The notes beneath the pieces are model-generated. The model was given only the letters and a program-made list of their open reading frames with translations. It did not search any database and was not told the DNA's origin. 64,000 bases of DNA, taken from contig JAHDGF010000001.1 in assembly GCA_020627785.1 (NCBI GenBank), positions 13,056 through 77,055 of the forward strand, written 5' to 3'. Position 1 is the stretch's first letter. Each line of letters starts with the position of its first letter. A program made the position numbers and the translations under genes. Source of the DNA: Saprospiraceae bacterium. Its GTDB lineage: Bacteria; Bacteroidota; Bacteroidia; Chitinophagales; Saprospiraceae. Shown piece by piece: positions 44,287 to 54,114 of this stretch.

Positions 44287-45531
44287 ATGAAAGCATCTAT
44301 ACTTACGATTGGGACTGAACTTTTAATTGGCCAAGTGATTGATACAAATTCCGCTTGGTTGGGTGAACAATTAAATGCACTGGGGATTGAAATAATTGAA
44401 AAAAGATCGGTGGCAGATAAAGACCAAATGATCAAAGATACCTTAAATCAATTGTTTGAAAAATGTAACATAGTATTGATTACAGGAGGTCTCGGGCCGA
44501 CCAATGATGATATTACTAAAAAGACACTCGCCGCCTATTGGAATAGAGATATGTATTTTGATGAAAAGACGTATGAAAAGATATCTCAATATTTTAAACA
44601 ACGGAACATCCCAATGCAAGAGGCCCATAAAGAACAATGTTATATGCCAAAGGGAGTTACTTTATTGGCTAATAATATGGGAACTGCCCCAGGGATGTGG
44701 CTTGAAGATGGCGACAAGATTATCGTCTCAATGCCAGGTGTTCCGTCCGAAATGAAATATATTTTTGAGAATGATCTGAGAAAGAAATTTGAAGACTCAA
44801 AAATTGCTGCTCAGATTTTTCATCGTACCATTCATACGGCAGGAACAGGTGAAACTGTTTTGGCAACTTTAATTCAGGATATAGAAGAAAATTTGCCGAA
44901 AGGCATAGCCATAGCATATCTGCCAAGTGTCGCTCAAGTACGGGTCAGAATAAGTGGAATCGCACAAGAGGGTAGTAATTTACGAGAAGAAGTATTAAAA
45001 ATATCGACCCAGATTGAAGAGCGAATACAGAAATATATCATTGGTTTTGATGGTGCTACTTTGGCATCTTCCATTCGAGAAATTTTAAAGGAAAGAGGAG
45101 AAAATTTGACTGTTGCTGAAAGTTGTACAGGAGGTTATCTATCTCATCTATTGGTTCAAACACCAGGTATATCCCAGGTTTATGATGGTTCCATTACTGC
45201 GTATAGTTATGCATTGAAACAGTCTTTATTGGGTGTTGATGGGGAAACACTAAAGGAAAATGGAGCAGTCAGCGAAGAGGTTGTCGAGCAAATGGTTCTC
45301 GGCTGTATTGAAGCAACTAAGAGTACTTATGCCATTTCAATTTCAGGAATTGCTGGACCGGGAGGGGGAACGCCAGATAAACCGGTCGGCACGGTCTGGG
45401 TAGCCTGTGGAAATAAGGACAAAATCCGAACGAAAAAACTGAAATTGACAAAGAACCGTGACATGAACATCAAATATTCTGCAATTCTTGCGCTGATTCT
45501 ATTCCGCCGCTTGTTGGTAGAGGAGAATTAA
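44287..45531 (+). CDS. cinA: CinA-like protein: MoCF-binding plus nicotinamide-nucleotide amidase
   Basis: The 414-residue protein has an N-terminal MoCF/COG1058 domain (GTELLIGQVIDTNSAWLGEQL, GGLGPTNDDITK). A C-terminal amidohydrolase domain of the CinA type follows (VAESCTGGYLSHLL, SISGIAGPGGGTPDKPVGTVW). It salvages pyridine nucleotides by deamidating NMN and hydrolysing ADP-ribose. The start is 1 base after birA. The promoter of the next gene lies in its last 20 bases. Confidence 0.94.
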   Translation: MKASILTIGTELLIGQVIDTNSAWLGEQLNALGIEIIEKRSVADKDQMIKDTLNQLFEKCNIVLITGGLGPTNDDITKKTLAAYWNRDMYFDEKTYEKISQYFKQRNIPMQEAHKEQCYMPKGVTLLANNMGTAPGMWLEDGDKIIVSMPGVPSEMKYIFENDLRKKFEDSKIAAQIFHRTIHTAGTGETVLATLIQDIEENLPKGIAIAYLPSVAQVRVRISGIAQEGSNLREEVLKISTQIEERIQKYIIGFDGATLASSIREILKERGENLTVAESCTGGYLSHLLVQTPGISQVYDGSITAYSYALKQSLLGVDGETLKENGAVSEEVVEQMVLGCIEATKSTYAISISGIAGPGGGTPDKPVGTVWVACGNKDKIRTKKLKLTKNRDMNIKYSAILALILFRRLLVEEN

Positions 45532-45540
45532 GTAAATTTG
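45511..45540 (+). promoter_or_regulatory. Promoter of the E2 acyltransferase gene
   Basis: TTG (45511-45513), a 19-base spacer, then TAAATTTG (45533-45540), match the Bacteroidota consensus TTG-N19-TAnnTTTG exactly. It is the best match I found in the window. It overlaps the cinA 3' end and would start transcription near 45547, about 29 bases before the E2 ATG. Confidence 0.75.
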
Positions 45541-45575
45541 CAGCTCAATAGCTTAATCAAATTTTTTACTAAAAC

Positions 45576-47003
45576 ATGGCTAAAGTAGAATTAGTAATGC
45601 CTAAAATGGGAGAATCCATCATGGAAGCAACCATTCTCAATTGGGTTAAAAATGTCGGAGATGCGGTCGAGGAAGATGAAACGATATTGGAAATTGCCAC
45701 CGATAAAGTGGATTCGGAAATTCCGTCTCCAGTAAATGGTGTCATTTCACAGATCTTAAGACAAGTAAATGATGTGGTCCCAGTTGGTGAAGTCATTGCA
45801 ATTCTTGAAACTGAGGGTGATAGTCCTTCCGTTGCATCTACGCCGGCAGTAAAAGAAACACCGGCACCGGCTCTAGTTGAACCAGTTCAACAAACTGAAC
45901 CAGCACCGGCACCAGTTGCTGCACCTGCGGTTCAAAAAGTGGTGAGCACTCCTGTTGCAGTAGCTTCAGCTCCCATCCAAAATGGCACTTCAAAAATTCC
46001 AGCCAATAGCAATGGGAGATTCTATTCTCCTTTGGTAAGAAACATAGCTAAAACGGAAAATATAGGAACAGCTGAGTTGGATTCAATTCCGGGTACAGGG
46101 GCGAATGGCCGATTAACTAAAAAAGATCTTTTAAAATATATAGACGCTAGAGCTGCTGGAACAAGTGTTTTAGCAACTGCTCCTGCAGCTATTTCTGCAC
46201 CATCTACTACTAGCCCTGCGCCGAGCCCAATGCAACAGCCTGCTAGTCAACCAGTGCATACTCCTGCTCATGCTTCCAACGCTGGATCGGATTCCAATGT
46301 GGAGATTATTGAAATGGATAGAATGCGAAAGATGATTGCAGATCACATGGTGATGTCAAAGCATACTTCTCCGCATGTAACATCCTTTGTTGAAGCTGAT
46401 GTTACCAATCTCGTAAACTGGAGAAATTCCATTAAGCAGGAATTTAAATCAAAATATGGAGAGAAAATTACTTTCACTCCGATATTTATAGAAGCCGTGG
46501 TGAAAGCGCTTCAAGATTTTCCTATGGTTAATGTTAGTGTTGATGGTTCAAACATTCTACGTAAAAAGAACATCAACATCGGAATGGCAACTGCCTTACC
46601 AACAGGTAACCTCATTGTCCCTGTTATTAAAAATGCCAACGGTTATAATTTAGTCGGACTTACACAACAGGTGAATGGTCTTGCGAACGCCGCACGTAAT
46701 AACAAATTGAAGCCTACGGATATTCAAGATGGTACTTTTACCGTTACCAATGTAGGTACTTTTGGCAACGTGATGGGCACTCCGATCATCAATCAGCCGC
46801 AAGCTGCAATTCTTGCTTTGGGAGCCATTCGCAAAAAACCGGCGGTACTCGAAACAGAGGATGGAGACGTTATAGCCATACGACAAATGATGTTTTTGTC
46901 TCTTTCTTATGATCATAGAGTCGTTGATGGATTTTTAGGAGGCTCGTTCTTGAGAAAAGTGGCAGACTATTTGGAGGCTTTTGATAAGGAGAGAACCATT
47001 TGA
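45576..47003 (+). CDS. 2-oxoacid dehydrogenase E2 (dihydrolipoamide acyltransferase)
   Basis: The 475-residue protein has a lipoyl domain (1-80, lipoylated Lys44 in ATDKVDSE), an Ala/Pro-rich swinging linker (about 85-145), a peripheral subunit-binding domain (about 148-190), a second linker, and the catalytic acyltransferase domain (about 250-475) with the His/Asp motif DHRVVDG. Such E2 proteins form the core of pyruvate, 2-oxoglutarate or branched-chain dehydrogenases; which one is not visible. E1 and E3 genes are not adjacent. A strong promoter precedes it. Confidence 0.93.
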   Translation: MAKVELVMPKMGESIMEATILNWVKNVGDAVEEDETILEIATDKVDSEIPSPVNGVISQILRQVNDVVPVGEVIAILETEGDSPSVASTPAVKETPAPALVEPVQQTEPAPAPVAAPAVQKVVSTPVAVASAPIQNGTSKIPANSNGRFYSPLVRNIAKTENIGTAELDSIPGTGANGRLTKKDLLKYIDARAAGTSVLATAPAAISAPSTTSPAPSPMQQPASQPVHTPAHASNAGSDSNVEIIEMDRMRKMIADHMVMSKHTSPHVTSFVEADVTNLVNWRNSIKQEFKSKYGEKITFTPIFIEAVVKALQDFPMVNVSVDGSNILRKKNINIGMATALPTGNLIVPVIKNANGYNLVGLTQQVNGLANAARNNKLKPTDIQDGTFTVTNVGTFGNVMGTPIINQPQAAILALGAIRKKPAVLETEDGDVIAIRQMMFLSLSYDHRVVDGFLGGSFLRKVADYLEAFDKERTI

Positions 47004-47092
47004 TTCTATCAAATTTTTACTCAGATCTATAATTAATAACTACTTTTGAGCTAGTTATATCTTATTAAAATTTATATATATCATATTGATCT

Positions 47093-49534
47093 ATGAGATC
47101 GGGATATAAAATCGGTTTTGTTTTAATCTTTTGGGTGTTGACAAGTGCTTCTGCATTTGCTCAAAGCGCAAGTAAAAATGCTGCTAAATACTACCTCAAA
47201 CAAGACTATGCTAAAGCTCTCAGTTATTACCTCCAAGCCAAGAATGTTGAAAAAGATAAGGTTAAACTAGCCAAAAGAGGGATTTGCTATTATCACGTTG
47301 GTGAGTTAGAAAAAGCAGCTCTTGACCTATCTAAGTCATTTGATAAAGGAAATGATCATCCAGAATTGAAATACTATATGGGTAGAATTAATCATTCTCA
47401 GCGGAAATTTGAGGATGCAATTTTCTTCTATAAGGCGTATTTAAGGGGGCTCAAGGCAAATGAAGAAATCAGACCAGACGTAGCTTTACATGTAAAACAT
47501 TGCTTTTCTGGATTAAAAATGAATTTTGGCACAGCCGACCTAGGACTGGTTGAAAATGTTGGGAGCATCATAAATACAGAAGCGGACGAAATGAACCCAG
47601 TTCCGAGTTCTAATTACGTCAATCGCTTTTATTATTCTTCGAATCGAGCACAAGACCATTTTGATCTGTACAGTGCAGAAATGTTGGAGGGTCTTTGGGA
47701 GCATGCAGACTATATCCATAAGAGATTGAATGGCCCTGAAAATGAAATGATGCAGGATGTGAGCATCGATGGTTCAGCCATGGTGTTTTTGAGAGGTGAT
47801 GGAGATAAAGGAAATCGTTTATACTTGAATAGATTTGCGCAAAGCAAACACAATCAAAGAGTAATATTTTCTGAAACGAAGGCAGTTTCCGGAGATAAGG
47901 ATGTCTATCTAGTAAATGATGAAATCATGATCTTTGCTAGTAATCGACCTGGAGGTTATGGTGGATATGATTTGTACTCATCTACTTTTAGTTCTAAAGG
48001 TTGGTCCAAGCCAAAAAATATGGGTCCTGCCATTAACTCTGGTTACGATGAAAGATACCCCTTCTTAAACGAAGATCAAACAGATATTTTTTTCAGCTCA
48101 AATAGAGCAGAGAGTATTGGAGGCTATGATATATTTTCATCGAAGAAATCCTCAGGTGAATGGAGTGCAGTAGAGCATTATGGCTATCCATTGAATTCTC
48201 CAGAGAATGAATTTGGATTTAGAATCCAAGAGGATGGATTCCAAGCTTACCTTTCATCAAACAGAAATACGGATGGATATGGAGGTTACGATATCTACAC
48301 CGTTTTCCTAAGACAAGCATATAGGGTTCATACTTCAGAGGCCAGACAGCCGCTTTCATTGATAAGATCTAGTGTTAAAGATCCAGATTATGCTGACCCT
48401 TATGTTGAAGAAGAAATAAAGAAAGAAGAACCAAAAATTCCTACCAAAGAAAAGGAAGTGATGGCTGAATCTACGAAAGAAGAATTAAGTCTAGAACCAG
48501 TAATAAAGCAGACAGAACCAGTCATAAAAGAAACTCCAGTTGTTGTTGCTGAAGAAAAACCTGAAGCTAAAAAGGAAGAACCTTCGGAAGTTGTCACACC
48601 AACTCTAGAAGAACCTTTAGATGAGATGGTGGCCTCTAATGGTGGAGATAAAGAGATGGGCACTGTTGAAAATAAAACAGAAGAGATTCCTTCTATTAAA
48701 GAACCAAAGAAGAGGGAAACTAAAAAGCAGAAGGAACCTATAAGTGTTTATTCAGGCCCAGGAGCAAATGATCCAGGTTTAGCGAAAGATGTAAACAAGC
48801 TAAGTTTTCAGCCGATCATTTATGGGCCAAATGAAGATTTACTGAGCCATGCTAATAAAACCATACTAGATGCATTGGTTGCCCAAATGAAGGATGCGCC
48901 TCTTTCACAAGTATTTCTTACTTGTCATTCATTGCCAGAAGGTTTGCCAGAATTTGAATTGATGTTTTCTATAAAAAGAGTTCAGAAGATTGCAGAATAT
49001 CTCGTGGCTCAAGATATATCAAGTGAGAGAATAAGCATTCGCGGTGTTGGTTCTGCTTATCCCTACGTGAAGAAAGTTTTGGATGAAAATGTTTATGATG
49101 AAGTGAAGAACTTTAATAATCGAATCGATATAAAACTTCGAAATGTTAAAGGAAGTTCCATGGTTGAGCAACCAGAGATAGATAAAATTTTATTAAGTCC
49201 AAGTTACGCTTTATACCAAACCGTTACCGAGGATGTGTATTTCAGAGTTTTTGTTCATGAGACAGAAAAGAAGATGTACAAAAATGCAATTCTTAGGTAC
49301 TACAATGATTTAATGATAGAGCAAGATGCCACAACTGGTTATTATAGATATTTTGTAGGCTTATACACAGACTTCAAGTCTGCCTTCGAATTAAGAAGAG
49401 AACTTGCTAATAGAAATATCCAAGATGTACGCATTGTTGCCTACCAAAACGGCATAGAACTTAGCCAAAGTGATGCCAACTTATTGAAGGCCGACTATCC
49501 AGAGTTGGTCAACTACTTAGAAATAAATCAATAG
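47093..49534 (+). CDS. Large TPR/PD40/OmpA/SPOR-like envelope protein
   Basis: The 813-residue protein has a signal peptide (ending ASAFAQ), then TPR helices (about 25-140), PD40-type propeller repeats (about 150-420, e.g. NRPGGYGGYDLYSST, SSNRAESIGGYDIFSS), and an acidic Glu/Lys/Pro linker (about 430-540). An OmpA-like domain (about 560-690) lacks part of the usual peptidoglycan motif. A C-terminal SPOR-like segment ends it (about 710-813; YYRYFVGLYTDFKSAFELRREL). The order is like the PorE-like protein at 8415-10304 but without the regulatory domain and with an added SPOR-like end. It probably anchors envelope complexes to peptidoglycan; a T9SS role is possible but not shown. Confidence 0.75.
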   Translation: MRSGYKIGFVLIFWVLTSASAFAQSASKNAAKYYLKQDYAKALSYYLQAKNVEKDKVKLAKRGICYYHVGELEKAALDLSKSFDKGNDHPELKYYMGRINHSQRKFEDAIFFYKAYLRGLKANEEIRPDVALHVKHCFSGLKMNFGTADLGLVENVGSIINTEADEMNPVPSSNYVNRFYYSSNRAQDHFDLYSAEMLEGLWEHADYIHKRLNGPENEMMQDVSIDGSAMVFLRGDGDKGNRLYLNRFAQSKHNQRVIFSETKAVSGDKDVYLVNDEIMIFASNRPGGYGGYDLYSSTFSSKGWSKPKNMGPAINSGYDERYPFLNEDQTDIFFSSNRAESIGGYDIFSSKKSSGEWSAVEHYGYPLNSPENEFGFRIQEDGFQAYLSSNRNTDGYGGYDIYTVFLRQAYRVHTSEARQPLSLIRSSVKDPDYADPYVEEEIKKEEPKIPTKEKEVMAESTKEELSLEPVIKQTEPVIKETPVVVAEEKPEAKKEEPSEVVTPTLEEPLDEMVASNGGDKEMGTVENKTEEIPSIKEPKKRETKKQKEPISVYSGPGANDPGLAKDVNKLSFQPIIYGPNEDLLSHANKTILDALVAQMKDAPLSQVFLTCHSLPEGLPEFELMFSIKRVQKIAEYLVAQDISSERISIRGVGSAYPYVKKVLDENVYDEVKNFNNRIDIKLRNVKGSSMVEQPEIDKILLSPSYALYQTVTEDVYFRVFVHETEKKMYKNAILRYYNDLMIEQDATTGYYRYFVGLYTDFKSAFELRRELANRNIQDVRIVAYQNGIELSQSDANLLKADYPELVNYLEINQ

Positions 49535-49612
49535 TAGTTTAAAGGAAAGTTTCTTCTAATTGTTTACCAACTAAAATCTGAGTTCATTATAAGTATTAAT
49601 AGCCCTATTGTG

Positions 49613-49629
49613 GCGAAAAATACTTTCGC
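49613..49629 (+). repeat. Hairpin in front of the transposase start
   Basis: GCGAAA (49613-49618) and TTTCGC (49624-49629) are perfect inverted repeats with a 5-base loop. The hairpin ends one base before the ATG at 49631 and overlaps the upstream GTG (49610). It could sequester the start or be a leftover terminal structure. Confidence 0.4.
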
Positions 49630-49630
49630 A

Positions 49631-50083
49631 ATGGATAAAGTCTACACTCAGATTTATTGTCATATACTTATAATAGTTCATGGAATATTTCAATTAATTT
49701 CTAATAGTTGGAAGGATGAGTTGTATAAGTATATTGCCGGAATAATTTCCAATCAAGGTCAAAAACTTATAATTATAAACGGCATGCCTGACCATGTTCA
49801 TTTACTCATCGGGATGAAAGCCAATTGTAATCTTTCTGATTTAATGAGAGATATTAAAGGTAGTTCCACGAAGTGGATAAATAGAAAAGGATTTATTGAT
49901 GGAAAGTTTAAGTGGCAATCAGGTTTTGGTGCTTTTACCAAAGGTCATTCTGAAATTTCAATCATTGCAAATTATATCAAAAGTCAAGAAAGGCTTCATA
50001 AAAATATTTCATTAAAGGAAGAATATATTGGAATGTTGAAAGAGTATGATGTCGACTACAAAGAGGAATATTTATTTAACTGA
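49631..50083 (+). CDS. REP-associated tyrosine transposase (RAYT), IS200-like HUH/Y1 family
   Basis: The 150-residue protein shows the HUH signature HVH in NGMPDHVHLLIG, and, near the end, the candidate catalytic Tyr in NYIKSQERLHK (followed by LKEEYIGMLKEY). FKWQSGFGAFTKGHSEI fills the family region between them. These enzymes cut and rejoin single-stranded DNA at short hairpins. The start is ATG 49631 rather than GTG 49610, because the ATG gives the family start MDKVYTQIY. No partner gene (tnpB) or inverted terminal repeats are seen. It is followed at once by an array of palindromes, the arrangement of RAYT and REP elements. N-terminal residues diverge from the family, so activity is uncertain. 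Confidence 0.83.
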   Translation: MDKVYTQIYCHILIIVHGIFQLISNSWKDELYKYIAGIISNQGQKLIIINGMPDHVHLLIGMKANCNLSDLMRDIKGSSTKWINRKGFIDGKFKWQSGFGAFTKGHSEISIIANYIKSQERLHKNISLKEEYIGMLKEYDVDYKEEYLFN

Positions 50084-50834
50084 AAGTTATAGCACTCCTC
50101 TGGAGCGCATGATAGTTTTAGGGTGCATTGGTTATAAATATATTGCTCCTCTGGAGCATTGTGTGACTTTCAGGAAATAACCTTTAACTACTCTATTGAA
50201 TTATTTGTATTGTTAAGTTATTGAAGGTGACTTATTGCCAATACTAGGTAAATTGTATAGCACTTATTTGGAGCGCATGATAGGATAGTTTTAGGTGCAT
50301 TGGTTATAAATATATTGCTCCTCTGGAGCATTGTGTGTCTTTCAGGAAATAACCTTTAACTACTCTATTGAATTATTTGTATTGTTAAGTTATTGAAGGT
50401 GACTTATTGCCAATACTAGGTAAATTGTATAGCACTTATTTGGAGCGCATGATAGGATAGTTTTAGGTGCATTGGTTATAAATATATTGCTCCTCTGGAG
50501 CATTTTGTGACTTTCAGGAAATAACCTTTAACTACTCTATTGAATTATTTGTATTGTTGAGTTATTGAAGGTGACTCATGGTCACTGCTAGGTAAATTGT
50601 ATAGCGCTCCTCTGGAGCGCATTGTAGTTTTTAGGTGCATTAGTTATAAATATATTGCTCCTCTGGAGCATTGTGTGTCTTTCAGAAATTAACCTTTAAT
50701 CATTTTATATAATTATTTGTATTGTTGAGTTATTGAAGGTGACTCATGGCCACTGCTAGGTAAATAGTATAGCATTCATCTGGAGCGCATGATGGTTTAG
50801 GTGCTTTAGTTGTAAATATATTGCTTTTGATTGT
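50084..50834. repeat. Tandem array of about 4.5 units (168-172 bp), each with two REP-like palindromes
   Basis: Near-identical units follow the RAYT stop directly. Palindrome A (consensus GCGCTCC-TCT-GGAGCGC) begins at 50092, 50260, 50432, 50604 and 50772. It is perfect only at 50604 and decayed to GCACTTATTTGGAGCGC at 50260 and 50432. Palindrome B, TGCTCC-TCT-GGAGCA, is perfect at 50144-50158, 50316-50330, 50488-50502 and 50656-50670, and lost in the last, half unit. Spacers between palindromes are conserved (for example TTTCAGGAAATAACC, and GAATTATTTGTATTG). The first unit contains no coding sequence. It looks like a REP/BIME-type array for the adjacent transposase. Confidence 0.85.
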
Positions 50835-51049
50835 GAGTATTTAAGGATCTAAGAGCATGGTACTTCTTCAAGGAGATAACCTTGGTCATCTTGTCGTAAA
50901 GTAATTTTTCACCAACGTGACTGCATATGTACATCTAGAAATGGAATACAACAGAAAACCACAGCGTGGTTATATATTTATAACCAAGTATAGAATAAAA
51001 CCTCCAGCCACAGCGTGGCTGTATAAAATTATTCCGAGGCTAAAAATGA
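50835..51049. other. Intergenic segment with two copies of a second palindrome
   Basis: This stretch contains two hairpins of a sequence family unrelated to the A/B palindromes. AACCAC-AGC-GTGGTT is at 50957-50971. CAGCCAC-AGC-GTGGCTG is at 51005-51021 (seven-base stem). Both share the core CCAC-AGC-GTGG. The open frame at 50917-51129 runs across both and overlaps thrS on the other strand, so I do not call it a gene. No promoter is obvious. Confidence 0.6.
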
Positions 51050-52969
51050 TTATTTACTCTCCTCTTGAAAATGTTTTACAAACTCTTCAATGGTCATCGT
51101 ACCTAAATCACCTTGACCTTGTCGTCTAACTGAGATTGAATTTGACTCCATTTCTTTTTCACCTACAATGAGTAAGAAAGGAATTTTCTTTAACTCATTA
51201 TCTCTAATCTTTTTACCAATTGACTCACCTCTATTATCGATAAAGCCAGTAATTCCTTTGGTTGCTAATTCAAGCTTTACCTTTTCACTATGGCTGTTGA
51301 ATTTTTCCGAAACATTGATTAGAACATATTGATCTGATAACAACCATAATGGAAATTTACCTGCGGTATGTTCGATTAGAATACTCATGAACCTTTCCAT
51401 AGATCCGAAAGGTGCTCTATGAATCATCACTGGTCTGTGAGGTGCATTATCAGATCCAGTGTATTCTAATTCGAATCTTTCCGGAAGATTGTAATCTACT
51501 TGAATGGTCCCAAGCTGCCATGATCTTCCCAAGGCATCTTTGATCATGAAGTCCAACTTCGGTCCATAGAATGCAGCTTCACCATAGGCTGTTACAGTTT
51601 CCATTTCTACTTCACTCGTAGCATCGATGATGGCTGCTTCAGCCGCTTCCCAGTTCTCCAATGAACCAATGTATTTTTCTGGATTGTCAGGGTCTCTTAA
51701 TGATATCTGTGCAGTAAACTCTTGAAAGCCCATTTTTGTCAACACATATTTAGTGAGGTCGAGGACTTCAAGAAATTCATCTTTTAACTGTTCCTTGGTG
51801 CAGAAAATGTGTGCATCATCTTGAGTAAATCCTCTTACTCTTGACAATCCATGCAATTCTCCACTTTGCTCATACCTGTAGACTGTTCCGAATTCTCCAA
51901 TCTTTAATGGTAACTCTTTATAAGATCTCGGTCTGTGTCCGAATACTTCGCAGTGGTGCGGGCAGTTCATCGGCTTAAGTAAAAATTCTTCACCCTCACG
52001 CGGAGTTTTGATGGGTTGGAAACTATCTTCTCCATACTTCTCATAATGGCCAGAAGTAATGTATAAATTCTTATGTCCGATGTGTGGTGTTGCCACCATT
52101 TGGTAACCTCTCTTTTCTTGTTCTTTTCGTAAGAATTGTTGAAGTCTTTCTCTGATCTGAGTTCCTTTTGGTAACCAGATTGGAAGTCCAGAACCTACCT
52201 TTTCAGAAAACATAAAAAGCTCCATCTCAGCACCTAACTTTCGGTGGTCTCTTTTCTTTGCTTCTTCGATAAGGGCTAAGTGCTCTTTCAGTTCTTTTTG
52301 TTTAGGAAAGGTAACCCCATAGATTCTGGTCATTTGCTTTCTCGTTTCATCTCCTCTCCAGTAAGCACCTGCAAGACTTAGCAATTTGACTGCTTTTATT
52401 TTTCCAGTATTGGGCATATGGGGCCCTCTACATAAATCTGTAAAGTTTCCTTGAGTATAAAAGGTGATCTGACCATCATCTAAACCTTCAAGTAACTCAA
52501 GTTTATATTCATCATTTTTCTCAGTGAAATACTGAATGGCGTCTGCTTTGGAGACTTCTTTACGAACAAAATCATTTTTTTCTCGAGCAAGTTCCAACAT
52601 TTTAGCTTCAATCTTGACAAGATCTTCTGGGGTTAGTGTCACATCACCTGTGTCAACATCATAGTAAAATCCATTATCAATCGAAGGTCCGATTCCAAAT
52701 TTGGTATTCGGATATATTGATTCTAGTGCCTCAGCCATTAAATGCGCCGATGAGTGCCAGAATGTGGCTTTACCATCTTTATCCTTAAAGGTGTGCAGAC
52801 TTATGGTCGCATCTTCATTAATAGCTCTGGTTGCATCATATACTTCACCATTTACAGTGGCAGATAATACATTTCTAGCTAAGCCTTCACTTATAGACAT
52901 AGCAATGTCCATTGCGGAACTGCCATTTTCATACTCTCGAACGGCACCATCAGGGAATGTGATTTTCAT
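51050..52969 (-). CDS. thrS: Threonine--tRNA ligase
   Basis: The start is taken at 52969 ([16 protein letters not shown]), the usual first residues of the TGS domain. The longest frame starts 32 codons earlier, and its first part contains no recognisable domain. With this start the protein has 639 residues, normal for ThrS. The TGS domain (1-60), the editing domain (HWSSAHL-like [13 protein letters not shown]), and the catalytic class II core are all present: zinc ligands in [12 protein letters not shown] and motif 3 [16 protein letters not shown]. The exact -7 element TAAATTTG (52988-52995) lies inside the longer frame, further support for this start. Confidence 0.95.
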   Translation of the reverse strand: MKITFPDGAVREYENGSSAMDIAMSISEGLARNVLSATVNGEVYDATRAINEDATISLHTFKDKDGKATFWHSSAHLMAEALESIYPNTKFGIGPSIDNGFYYDVDTGDVTLTPEDLVKIEAKMLELAREKNDFVRKEVSKADAIQYFTEKNDEYKLELLEGLDDGQITFYTQGNFTDLCRGPHMPNTGKIKAVKLLSLAGAYWRGDETRKQMTRIYGVTFPKQKELKEHLALIEEAKKRDHRKLGAEMELFMFSEKVGSGLPIWLPKGTQIRERLQQFLRKEQEKRGYQMVATPHIGHKNLYITSGHYEKYGEDSFQPIKTPREGEEFLLKPMNCPHHCEVFGHRPRSYKELPLKIGEFGTVYRYEQSGELHGLSRVRGFTQDDAHIFCTKEQLKDEFLEVLDLTKYVLTKMGFQEFTAQISLRDPDNPEKYIGSLENWEAAEAAIIDATSEVEMETVTAYGEAAFYGPKLDFMIKDALGRSWQLGTIQVDYNLPERFELEYTGSDNAPHRPVMIHRAPFGSMERFMSILIEHTAGKFPLWLLSDQYVLINVSEKFNSHSEKVKLELATKGITGFIDNRGESIGKKIRDNELKKIPFLLIVGEKEMESNSISVRRQGQGDLGTMTIEEFVKHFQEESK

Positions 52970-52987
52970 GTTTGTTTGTTTCTGCTG

Positions 52988-52995
52988 CAAATTTA
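52988..52995 (-). promoter_or_regulatory. -7 element of thrS
   Basis: On the minus strand this reads TAAATTTG, an exact TAnnTTTG match. Transcription would begin near 52981, just upstream of the ATG at 52969, which leaves a very short leader. This also argues against the upstream start at 53065. Confidence 0.5.
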
Positions 52996-53090
52996 CGTAG
53001 CGAATAAGGATAATTTGTTTTCTGGAGGGCAAAATTGGTGTATAATCTATAACAAAGAGCTTCAACTAGGCGTTTGTCTATGGTTATTCC

Positions 53091-53098
53091 TATTTTTG
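53091..53098 (+). promoter_or_regulatory. -7 element of moxR gene
   Basis: TATTTTTG is an exact TAnnTTTG match 48 bases before the MoxR start. A TTTG lies 14 bases upstream, a shorter spacer than usual, so the promoter call is tentative. Confidence 0.4.
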
Positions 53099-53145
53099 GG
53101 CTCATAAACAAGTACATTCTTTACAAACACTAACTTAAGAGCGGA

Positions 53146-54114
53146 ATGACGCAGAATTATAAAAGCGATGTTGAAGCAGTAGATGCACTATCTCAATCAT
53201 TTAAAACATTAAAGGCTGAAATCGGGAAGGTCATTGTAGGTCAACACGAGGTTGTTCAGACCGTTATCATTTCTCTTTTTGCTAATGGTCATAGTTTATT
53301 GGTCGGTGTTCCGGGATTAGCTAAGACTTTATTGGTCTCGACTATTGCAGAAGTATTAGACTTAGATTTTAAGAGAATTCAATTTACGCCAGATTTAATG
53401 CCATCGGATATCACGGGATCTGAGATTTTGGATGAAAATAGAGCTTTCACCTTCAAGAAAGGACCTTTGTTTTCTAATATCGTATTGGCAGATGAGATCA
53501 ACAGAACTCCGCCAAAGACTCAAGCAGCCTTATTAGAGGCCATGCAAGAAAGGTCTGTTACGGTGAATGGTGTAAGACACATACTACCAAAACCATTTTT
53601 TGTACTAGCAACGCAGAACCCGATAGAACAAGAGGGGACATATCCATTGCCCGAGGCGCAGCTGGATAGATTTATGTTTAATATACCACTTGGTTATCCA
53701 AGCTACGAAGAAGAAGTAGCTGTTGTTAAGTCTACCACTACCTTCCAAAAGCAAGATTTAAAGCAGGTGTTGACTGGCGAGCAGATTACTGAATTTCAGC
53801 AAGTCATTAGAAAAATACCAATTGCTGATAACGTGTTGAATTACGCCGTTTCTTTAGCAGCAAAGACTAGACCTGGTACTGAACTTGCCACTCCAGAAGT
53901 GAATGAATACATTTCATGGGGAGCAGGTCCAAGGGCTTCTCAATATTTAGTCTTAGGAGCTAAAACACATGCAGCCATATCTGGTAAGTATTCTCCAGAC
54001 ATAGAAGATGTGAAAGCCATTGCCAACTATGTATTAAGACATAGGGTTGTAAGAAACTATAAGGCAGAAGCTGAAGGCATCTCAGAGGAGAAGATTATTC
54101 AAGGCTTATTCTAA
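53146..54114 (+). CDS. MoxR-family AAA+ ATPase
   Basis: The 322-residue protein has the nucleotide-binding loop GVPGLAKT, typical of MoxR rather than the classical GKT, the Walker B region LADEINRTPPKTQAALLEAMQE, and sensor 1 ATQNPIEQEGTYPLPEAQLDRF. MoxR proteins act as chaperones that mature VWA-domain proteins or metalloenzymes. No VWA gene is adjacent, but a VWA lipoprotein lies far away at 4880-6088. A small hairpin (54124-54139) follows without a T-run. Confidence 0.93.
   Translation: MTQNYKSDVEAVDALSQSFKTLKAEIGKVIVGQHEVVQTVIISLFANGHSLLVGVPGLAKTLLVSTIAEVLDLDFKRIQFTPDLMPSDITGSEILDENRAFTFKKGPLFSNIVLADEINRTPPKTQAALLEAMQERSVTVNGVRHILPKPFFVLATQNPIEQEGTYPLPEAQLDRFMFNIPLGYPSYEEEVAVVKSTTTFQKQDLKQVLTGEQITEFQQVIRKIPIADNVLNYAVSLAAKTRPGTELATPEVNEYISWGAGPRASQYLVLGAKTHAAISGKYSPDIEDVKAIANYVLRHRVVRNYKAEAEGISEEKIIQGLF

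Noticed and set aside
49610-49630. GTG 49610 as start of the transposase
   Set aside because: The extra seven residues are not in the family, and a perfect hairpin precedes the ATG at 49631, so the ATG is preferred.
50084-50834. CRISPR array
   Set aside because: The units are about 170 bp and almost identical throughout, with no unique spacers of 30-40 bases. No cas gene is nearby. Palindrome content and the adjacent HUH transposase fit REP elements.
50917-51129. A 70-residue open frame
   Set aside because: It covers two palindromes, runs into thrS on the other strand and has no recognisable protein features.
52970-53065. Upstream start of thrS
   Set aside because: The extra 32 residues show no TGS-domain homology and would begin upstream of the likely promoter.
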